Below, piece after piece: positions 57,343 to 64,000 of a stretch of 64,000 bases of DNA. This stretch comes from Brachybacterium sp. P6-10-X1 (GTDB taxonomy: Bacteria; Actinomycetota; Actinomycetes; Actinomycetales; Dermabacteraceae). Positions within the stretch are counted from its first letter, which is position 1. Every line of letters starts with the position of its first letter. The stretch lies in NCBI RefSeq assembly GCF_001969445.1, contig NZ_CP017297.1:1178001-1242000 (forward strand), written 5' to 3'. The notes below the pieces were generated by a model. It ran no database searches. It worked only from the letters and a program-made list of their open reading frames with translations, and was not told where the DNA came from. A program made the translations under genes and the position numbers.

Positions 57343-57882
57343 TTATCGGGTGGCGGTCTGGCTCGACTCGAGGTCGTCCAGGAACCGGTCGATCACACGG
57401 CGGGAGCGCTCGTCGTCGGTGAGGGACTCGCCGACGATCTTGGAAGCCAGGTCGCTGGCGAGCGAACCGACCTCGTGGTGCAGCTGGGCGGACGCCGTCT
57501 GGCGCTCTGCGGACAGCTGCTGGCGACCGGCCACGAGGACGCGCTCGGACTCGGACTCGGCACGGGCCCTGGCCTCCTCGACGATGCGGGCACCGTCCTG
57601 GCGGGCCTTCTCGCGGATGCCGGCGGCCTCCTGGCGGGCGGCGGCGAGCTCCTGCTCCTGGGTGGCGCGGAGGTCGTCGGCCTGCTGCTGGACCTCCTCG
57701 GCCTTCTTCAGGCCCCCCTCGATCTTCTCGGAGCGCTCCTCCAGCACGGCGTTCAGCCGCGGCAGGACGAACCTCATGAAGACGACGGCGAAGATGACGA
57801 GGAAGATCAGCGTCCAGACGATCTCCGACGTCTCAGGCAGCAGGAGTTTGTAGCCTGGGACTTCTGCTTCGGCGTTGAGCAT
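57343..57882 (-). CDS. atpF: ATP synthase b subunit
   Basis: The 179-residue stator subunit has one N-terminal membrane helix (IVWTLIFLVIFAVVFMRFVLP, about 20-40) followed by a long charged coiled coil rich in Ala, Glu, Gln and Arg. This is the normal peripheral-stalk architecture. It lies 10 nt after atpE and its stop is followed by the atpH Shine-Dalgarno. Confidence 0.94.
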   Translation of the reverse strand: MLNAEAEVPGYKLLLPETSEIVWTLIFLVIFAVVFMRFVLPRLNAVLEERSEKIEGGLKKAEEVQQQADDLRATQEQELAAARQEAAGIREKARQDGARIVEEARARAESESERVLVAGRQQLSAERQTASAQLHHEVGSLASDLASKIVGESLTDDERSRRVIDRFLDDLESSQTATR

Positions 57883-57892
57883 CAGGGGTGCC

Positions 57893-59143
<1,251 letters not shown>

Positions 59144-59214
59144 TCAGTGGTCGTATCCCCTGCGGTATTGCACCGTGATCAGCGGTCGAGCACCTGGGAA
59201 AGCATAACAGAGAG

Positions 59215-59706
59215 TCATGATCCCGACGGGTGCTCCGAGGGGTCCTCAGGGGGCTCCACCTCGAGGGGCTGACGGGACCGCGCCAGCAGCACGGCCTCCA
59301 CCAACACGGCCGAGACCGCGCCCACCAGCAATGCGAGGCCGATCCATCGGGTCGACACCGCCTCCAGGTCCCGCACCGCGATCAGGACGAGGATCACAAT
59401 GAGCATCTTGACGGCCCAGCTGCCCAGCACCGTCGCCGCCATCGACACCGGGCTCAGGTGCTTGCCGGCGAAGGCGACGGCGACCGTCGGCAGCACGATC
59501 ACGAGGGTGAGACCACCGCCGATCAGCGCGCCGCCGAGCGCCGGGGGCTCCCCGATCAGCGCCGCGAGCACGATCACGAGGACGTCGAGCACGATCCCGA
59601 CGCCGAGGGCCATCAGCGTGGCCCGCTGCATCGCTCGGTCGCCGACGGGGCGGCGCCGCGGCCGCTCCGGGCTCTGCGGGGCGGCACGTTCAGGTCGAGG
59701 GGACAT
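59215..59706 (-). CDS. AtpI-like small membrane protein
   Basis: This 163-residue protein has a basic N-terminus (~25 residues) and four hydrophobic helices (LMALGVGIVLDVLVIVLAAL, ALIGGGLTLVIVLPTVAVAF, AVKMLIVILVLIAV, IGLALLVGAVSAVLVEAVLL). It ends in an acidic tail. Position directly before atpB and four helices fit the AtpI/UncI family, which assists c-ring assembly or Mg2+ supply (family knowledge). It overlaps wecA by 17 bp and is separated from atpB by about 200 bp, where a separate ATP synthase promoter may lie, though I cannot place one confidently. Confidence 0.72.
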   Translation of the reverse strand: MSPRPERAAPQSPERPRRRPVGDRAMQRATLMALGVGIVLDVLVIVLAALIGEPPALGGALIGGGLTLVIVLPTVAVAFAGKHLSPVSMAATVLGSWAVKMLIVILVLIAVRDLEAVSTRWIGLALLVGAVSAVLVEAVLLARSRQPLEVEPPEDPSEHPSGS

Positions 59707-60814
59707 CGGAGTCCTTCCGATGGCGACCGGGGCGCCATCTCAGCGGGTCGAAGGTCAGCAGGAGGGCGAACAGGAGCCCGCACACCCAGAAGATCACGAC
59801 GGCGCGGGTGCTCACCATGATCGGCAGCAGCAGCCCCACGGAGACCACGACGGTCCAGGTGTACATGATCAGCACCGCGGTGCGCTTGGAATGGCCCAGT
59901 CGGAGCAGGCGGTGGTGGAGATGGGCCTTGTCGGCGTGGAAGGGCGACTTGCCCGAGCCGATCCGCCGCACCACGGCGAGTGCGAAGTCGAGGAAGGGGA
60001 TCACCATCACGCCGATGGGCAGCAGGATCGGCAGGAACTGGCCGAAGATGTCCGCGCCCGAGAGGCGGGCGGGGTCGACCTGGCCGGTGACCGCGATGGT
60101 GGAGGCGGCGAGCAGCAGACCCAGCAGCATCGACCCGGAATCGCCCATGAAGATCCGGGCGCGCGTCATGTTGTGCGGCAGGAACCCCACGCACGCACCG
60201 ATCAGCACCGCTGTCAGCAGGGCGGCCAGAGAGGAGTAGTCGGTCGTGGAGACGGTGCGGGTGAGCATGTAGGCGTACAGGAAGAAGGCGGACCCGCCGA
60301 TGGCCATCACCCCGGCGGCGAGCCCGTCGAGCCCGTCGACGAAGTTCACGGCGTTCATGCTGACGACCACCACCAGCACGGTGAGGATCAGCGCGGAGCG
60401 CTCCGAGAGGATCGTGACGCCGCCGATCGGCAGCGAGACCAGGCTGACCCCTTGCCACGCGAGCAGCATGGCGGCCAGCACCTGCCCGGCGAGCTTGGCC
60501 CACCAGTCCAGATCCCACTTGTCGTCGGCCGCCCCGAGCAGGCACACCAGCGCTGCGGCCACGAGGATCGCCCAGGGCTGGCGGGTGTCGCGGAAGAGCC
60601 CCTCGAGGAACGGCACGTTGCTCGCGATCAGCATCGCCACGACCACCCCGGCGAGCATGGCCAGACCGCCCAGGCGCGGGGTCACCGCATCGTGCACGTC
60701 GCGCTCCCGCACGGCGGTCATCGCTCCGGCGCGCCGGGCCAGCAAGCGCACCGCGGGAGTGATCAGGTACGTCACGGCCGCGGCGACCAGGAGGATGAAG
60801 AGATAGATCCTCAC
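59690..60814 (-). CDS. Undecaprenyl-phosphate sugar-1-phosphate transferase (WecA/Rfe type)
   Basis: This 374-residue polytopic enzyme has about ten hydrophobic helices and the family's cytoplasmic motifs: GAADDKWDLDWW (Mg2+-binding Asp pair), VNFVDGLDGLAAG and FMGDSGSMLLG, with PFHADKAHLHHRLLRLGHSKR as the sugar-recognition loop. It transfers a sugar phosphate, probably GlcNAc-1-P, to the lipid carrier to start cell-wall polymer synthesis (arabinogalactan or teichoic-type linkage in actinobacteria). The 3' end overlaps the AtpI-like gene by 17 bp, and the start overlaps the Sua5-type gene by 4 bp. Confidence 0.92.
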   Translation of the reverse strand: MRIYLFILLVAAAVTYLITPAVRLLARRAGAMTAVRERDVHDAVTPRLGGLAMLAGVVVAMLIASNVPFLEGLFRDTRQPWAILVAAALVCLLGAADDKWDLDWWAKLAGQVLAAMLLAWQGVSLVSLPIGGVTILSERSALILTVLVVVVSMNAVNFVDGLDGLAAGVMAIGGSAFFLYAYMLTRTVSTTDYSSLAALLTAVLIGACVGFLPHNMTRARIFMGDSGSMLLGLLLAASTIAVTGQVDPARLSGADIFGQFLPILLPIGVMVIPFLDFALAVVRRIGSGKSPFHADKAHLHHRLLRLGHSKRTAVLIMYTWTVVVSVGLLLPIMVSTRAVVIFWVCGLLFALLLTFDPLRWRPGRHRKDSDVPST

Positions 60815-61902
60815 CCGGCGGTGCTCCCCCGTCCGGGCTCGTCCTCCTCCGTGGACGGAGCGGGGTCAGGGGTGACGTCCTCGGTGGGGGTGGTGGAGAG
60901 CTCGACGAGATCCGGCTCGGACGGGAGGTCCAGCACGCCGGGGTGCGCCTCAGGAGCATCCGCGGCCGATGCGGTGGGGTCGGTCCTCGCCGCGCCGTCC
61001 CCGTGAGCGGCGTCGGGGGCGGCTGCCGGGGTCCCGCCGAGCACCTCCGTGGTGTCCTCGGACGTCCCCGCGGTGTCGCCGGACGGTGCGATGGTCCCGC
61101 CCTCGGGTGTGGTGCCCTCGTCGGGCTCCCCCGCATCCTGGACGGCCCCGGCATCCCCCTCGGGCCGCGCTCCGTCGACCTCGGGCTCCTCGGCTCCGTC
61201 GGACGTCGCGTCCCCGCCGGTCCCCCCGGCGTCCTTCGTCTCCTCGTGCTCCTCGGGCTCCGGGGCGGTGAAGATGTCGCCGACGACCGCGACGATGTCC
61301 TCCGCGCTCAGCGAACCTTCGCGGACGATCTCCGCGGGCTCGACGGTGGTGTCGATGATGGTGGAGCTGGTGCCGAGGCGGGCGGTGCCGCCGTCGAGGT
61401 ATTCCTCGACCGCGTCGCCGAGCTGGGTGGCGGCGTCGAGCACCGTCAGCGCGGCGGACTTCCCGTGCCGGTTCGCGCTGGAGACGGCGAGGGGCCCTGT
61501 GCGGCGCAGCAGGTCCAGGGCGATCTCGTCATCGGGCATGCGCAGAGCGACGGTGCCGCGGGTCTCCCCCAGGTCCCAGGTCAGGGACGGCTGGGCGTTC
61601 AGGATCAGGGTCAGCGGACCGGGCCAGAACTCCTCGGCGAGACGCTCGACGTACTCGGGGACGTCCAGAGCGAGCGCGAGCAGCACGGCGTGGTCGCCGA
61701 TCAGCACGGGCGGCGGGACGTCGCGGCCGCGCCCCTTGGCCTCGAGCAGGTCCGCGACCGCGTCCGACGTGAAGGCGTCGGCCCCGATTCCGTAGACGGT
61801 GTCGGTCGGCAGCACGATGAGCTTGCCGTCGCGGACGGCCTGCGTCGCCGCCGTGAGGGCGGCCTCGCGGGATTCGGGGTTCTGGGTGTCGTGGACGCTC
61901 AC
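60811..61902 (-). CDS. Threonylcarbamoyl-AMP synthase (Sua5/YwlC/YrdC family) with long acidic tail
   Basis: This 363-residue protein carries a YrdC-type domain in its first ~205 residues, including GKLIVLPTDTVYGIGADAF, LAVSSANRHGKSAALT and GTSSTIIDTT. It makes threonylcarbamoyl-AMP for t6A37 of ANN-decoding tRNAs. The remaining ~155 residues are a low-complexity Glu/Gly/Ala/Pro/Thr/Asp tail, not the Sua5 C-terminal domain. Start overlaps the prmC stop by 4 bp and the stop overlaps the wecA start by 4 bp. Confidence 0.9.
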   Translation of the reverse strand: MSVHDTQNPESREAALTAATQAVRDGKLIVLPTDTVYGIGADAFTSDAVADLLEAKGRGRDVPPPVLIGDHAVLLALALDVPEYVERLAEEFWPGPLTLILNAQPSLTWDLGETRGTVALRMPDDEIALDLLRRTGPLAVSSANRHGKSAALTVLDAATQLGDAVEEYLDGGTARLGTSSTIIDTTVEPAEIVREGSLSAEDIVAVVGDIFTAPEPEEHEETKDAGGTGGDATSDGAEEPEVDGARPEGDAGAVQDAGEPDEGTTPEGGTIAPSGDTAGTSEDTTEVLGGTPAAAPDAAHGDGAARTDPTASAADAPEAHPGVLDLPSEPDLVELSTTPTEDVTPDPAPSTEEDEPGRGSTAG

Positions 61903-62819
61903 CGGGTCAGTCTCTCACTTCCAGGGGTCGGGTCCCCGGCGGCGCGACGGGCCACCAGGAAGCGGTCACGGCCGGTCAGATCACCGGCGGTGCGCACAGT
62001 GTCGAATCCACCTGCGCGGGTGGCGGCGTCCTGGGCCGCAGGGCCCTGGACGTCGGCGTGCTCCATGATCAGCACGCCCCCGGGCCGCAGCAGGCGGGCG
62101 GCCCAGTCGATCACGGCGCGCGGCACCTCGAGCCCGTCCTCGCCACCGCCGAACAGGGCGTGATGGGGGTCGTGCTCGAGCACCTCGGCGTCCCGGGGCA
62201 CGGCCTCGGGCGGGATGTAGGGCGGGTTGGACAGGATCGCGTCGACCGGGGCCGTCGCGGCGAGCTCGGCCAGCTCGGGGCTGCCGGGATCGCCGGTGAG
62301 GTCGGCGCGCAGGACGCGGCCTCGGCCGGGACCGGCCGCCTCGAGGTTCTCCGCGGCGAGTTCCGCGGCGCGAGGATCGATCTCGACGGCGAGCACCCGG
62401 GCCGTGGGGATCTCGTCGAGGGCGGAGGCAGCGAGGGCGCCGCCGCCCGTGCACAGGTCCACGAGGTTCTCCAGCGGACCCGAGGCATGTGCCTGCATCA
62501 GATCCACGGCCAGTTCGGTCTCCGGCCGAGGGATGAACACGCCCTCGCGCACCCGCAGCATCAGGCGGCGGAAGGGCGCACGGCCGAGGATGAGCTGGAG
62601 GGGTTCGCGGCGCTCACGACGCGCAGTGAGCTGCTCGAGCTGCGCCGCGAAGCCCGCCGGGAGGTCATCGAGCAGGACCAGCGGGCGTTCGGTGCCGGCG
62701 GCCTCGGCGATCAGCGCCCTGGCATCGACGCTGGGCGAGGCCACGCCGGCTCGGCCGAGACGCTGGGTCGTCTCGGCGAGGGCCTCCCGCAGGGCCACGC
62801 GGGTCGCGGCGCCGCTCAC
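61899..62819 (-). CDS. prmC: Release-factor glutamine methyltransferase
   Basis: This 306-residue SAM-dependent methyltransferase modifies the GGQ glutamine of RF1/RF2. The AdoMet motif [16 protein letters not shown] and catalytic NPPY ([12 protein letters not shown]) are visible, after an N-terminal five-helix recognition domain. It is directly downstream of prfA, its substrate's gene, with a 4-bp overlap. Confidence 0.93.
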   Translation of the reverse strand: MSGAATRVALREALAETTQRLGRAGVASPSVDARALIAEAAGTERPLVLLDDLPAGFAAQLEQLTARRERREPLQLILGRAPFRRLMLRVREGVFIPRPETELAVDLMQAHASGPLENLVDLCTGGGALAASALDEIPTARVLAVEIDPRAAELAAENLEAAGPGRGRVLRADLTGDPGSPELAELAATAPVDAILSNPPYIPPEAVPRDAEVLEHDPHHALFGGGEDGLEVPRAVIDWAARLLRPGGVLIMEHADVQGPAAQDAATRAGGFDTVRTAGDLTGRDRFLVARRAAGDPTPGSERLTR

Positions 62820-63949
62820 GGGGTGTCCTCCGAGACGGCCTGCTGGGCCTCTGCCAGGCGGGCGGCCCGCTCGGCGTCCCGGGCGGAGGCGATGAGGCCC
62901 TCGAGGTCCCCGGCCAGGACCTGGGAGAGGTTTCCGGCCTTGTAGCCGGTGCGGTGGTCCGCCACACGGGATTCGGGGAAGTTGTAGGTGCGGATGCGCT
63001 CGCTGCGGTCGACCGTGCGCACCTGCGAGCGGCGGGTCGCGGAGGAGGCCTGCTCCTGTTCGAGGCGCCGGGCGTCCAGCAGGCGCGTGCGCAGGATCCG
63101 CAGGGCCTGCTCCCGGTTCTGCAGCTGGCTCTTCTGGTCCTGACAGGAGACGACGACCCCGGTGGGAAGATGGGTGATGCGCACCGCGGAGTCGGTGGTG
63201 TTCACGCTCTGGCCGCCTGGGCCGCTGGAGCGGAACACGTCGATGCGCAGGTTCGCGGGGGCCATCGCCTCGGCCAGCAGCTCACCCTCGTCGGCCTCAT
63301 CGGCCTCGGGCAGCACGAGGACGCCGACGGCGGAGGTGTGGATGCGGCCCGCGGACTCGGTGACCGGCACCCGCTGGACGCGGTGCACCCCGGCCTCGTG
63401 CTTGAGATGGGCGTAGACGCCGTCGGCCGGGGCCGCGGAGGGGCTGCCGCTGATGGCGACGGTGACGTCCTTGAGGCCGCCCAGCTCGGTCTCGGCGGAG
63501 GTGAGCACCTCGACCCGCCATCCCCTGTGCTCCGCGTAGGAGCGGTACATGCGCAGCATCTCGTCGGCGAACAGGGCGGACTCCTCACCGCCGGCGCCGG
63601 CCTTGATCTCGAGGATCACATCACGGGCGTCGTCGGGATCGCGCGGGGCCAGGAGGTCCTCGAGATGGTGATGCTCGGCCTCCCAGCGCTCGGAGAGCAG
63701 CTCGGCCTCGGCGGCGAGCTCCGCGTCCCCCTCCCCCAGCTCGGCGAGCTCGCGGGCGGTCTCGAGATCGGCGCGGGTGGCCTCGACCCGCGCTGCGGCG
63801 GCGAGCACGGTGTCGAGCTCGGCGTACCGCCGACCGACGCGGCGGGCCCGCGCGGGGTCGTCATGGAGCGCGGGATCGGCCATCGAGTCCTGCAGACGGG
63901 CATGCTCGCGCCGCAGCGGTGCGAGACGATCCTCGCCGCGTGCTTCCAT
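62816..63949 (-). CDS. prfA: Peptide chain release factor 1
   Basis: This 377-residue RF1 recognises UAA and UAG. The GGQ peptidyl-hydrolysis motif lies in [20 protein letters not shown]. The recognition loop region includes [19 protein letters not shown], and [23 protein letters not shown] sequence lies upstream. Length is slightly above the usual ~360. The ATG at 63949 has GGAGG about 7 nt upstream. It is first of prfA-prmC-Sua5-type-wecA; rho or rpmE, often upstream, would lie outside the window. Confidence 0.95.
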   Translation of the reverse strand: MEARGEDRLAPLRREHARLQDSMADPALHDDPARARRVGRRYAELDTVLAAAARVEATRADLETARELAELGEGDAELAAEAELLSERWEAEHHHLEDLLAPRDPDDARDVILEIKAGAGGEESALFADEMLRMYRSYAEHRGWRVEVLTSAETELGGLKDVTVAISGSPSAAPADGVYAHLKHEAGVHRVQRVPVTESAGRIHTSAVGVLVLPEADEADEGELLAEAMAPANLRIDVFRSSGPGGQSVNTTDSAVRITHLPTGVVVSCQDQKSQLQNREQALRILRTRLLDARRLEQEQASSATRRSQVRTVDRSERIRTYNFPESRVADHRTGYKAGNLSQVLAGDLEGLIASARDAERAARLAEAQQAVSEDTP

Positions 63950-64000
63950 CCCGGTCCTCCGCTCGACTCCGGCCCCGCACGAGACGACGCCGGTGCACGC

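Overview
The window is a very GC-rich chromosomal segment made almost entirely of core metabolic and housekeeping genes. Gene content and order point to an actinobacterium of the Micrococcales, and a Brachybacterium/Dermabacteraceae-like organism is my best guess (inference). The actinobacterial markers are NucS mismatch endonuclease, GlgE, a RecQ-like helicase with a phosphoribosyltransferase-like tail, the mnmA / MetE-like / ligA order, and DUF2550 beside the ATP synthase operon. I see no phage, IS element, CRISPR array, rRNA or tRNA.

Layout. Positions 1-6088 (minus strand) hold an ACT-domain regulator cut by the left edge, then cimA, ilvE, leuB and serA. Positions 6221-9054 hold a TetR regulator diverging from a two-gene ABC exporter. 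Positions 9181-14871 (minus) hold ilvC, ilvN, ilvB and ilvD. An ilv attenuator with a 12-residue leader peptide precedes ilvB, and ilvD has a promoter palindrome over its start codon. Together these genes cover most of isoleucine/valine synthesis and part of leucine synthesis; CimA supplies 2-oxobutyrate through citramalate. Positions 14936-16085 hold a DinB-like protein and an unrecognised, probably 5'-decayed coding stretch. Positions 16251-19656 are gatCAB. Positions 19816-27000 hold a BCCT transporter, a PduO-type adenosyltransferase-like protein, a GNAT protein, a small acidic protein, the RecQ-like helicase and a Tat-exported protein.

Positions 27116-33639 (minus) hold a cysteine desulfurase, mnmA, a MetE-like protein and an unusually long ligA. 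Positions 33692-39226 are a six-gene MoxR/DUF58/VWA/TPR-like operon with an envelope role. Positions 39480-46122 are glgX-glgE-glgB, a maltose-1-phosphate glucan pathway. Positions 46216-49433 hold a thioredoxin-like TPR protein, a lipoprotein and an exported membrane protein. Positions 49608-51571 are nucS and nagA. Positions 51593-59706 are DUF2550 and a complete F1Fo ATP synthase operon (atpIBEFHAGDC order, read on the minus strand). Positions 59690-63949 are a WecA-type transferase, a Sua5-type tRNA enzyme, prmC and prfA.

The most interesting sequence-level result is a recurring promoter layout. In at least ten genes a TANNNT-like -10 box lies exactly 6 or 7 nt before the start codon, which suggests leaderless transcripts. 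Others are a CTG-only start for atpB, large insertions in LigA, the ilv attenuator, and the ilvD operator-like palindrome. All functional calls come from reading the protein sequences without database searches.
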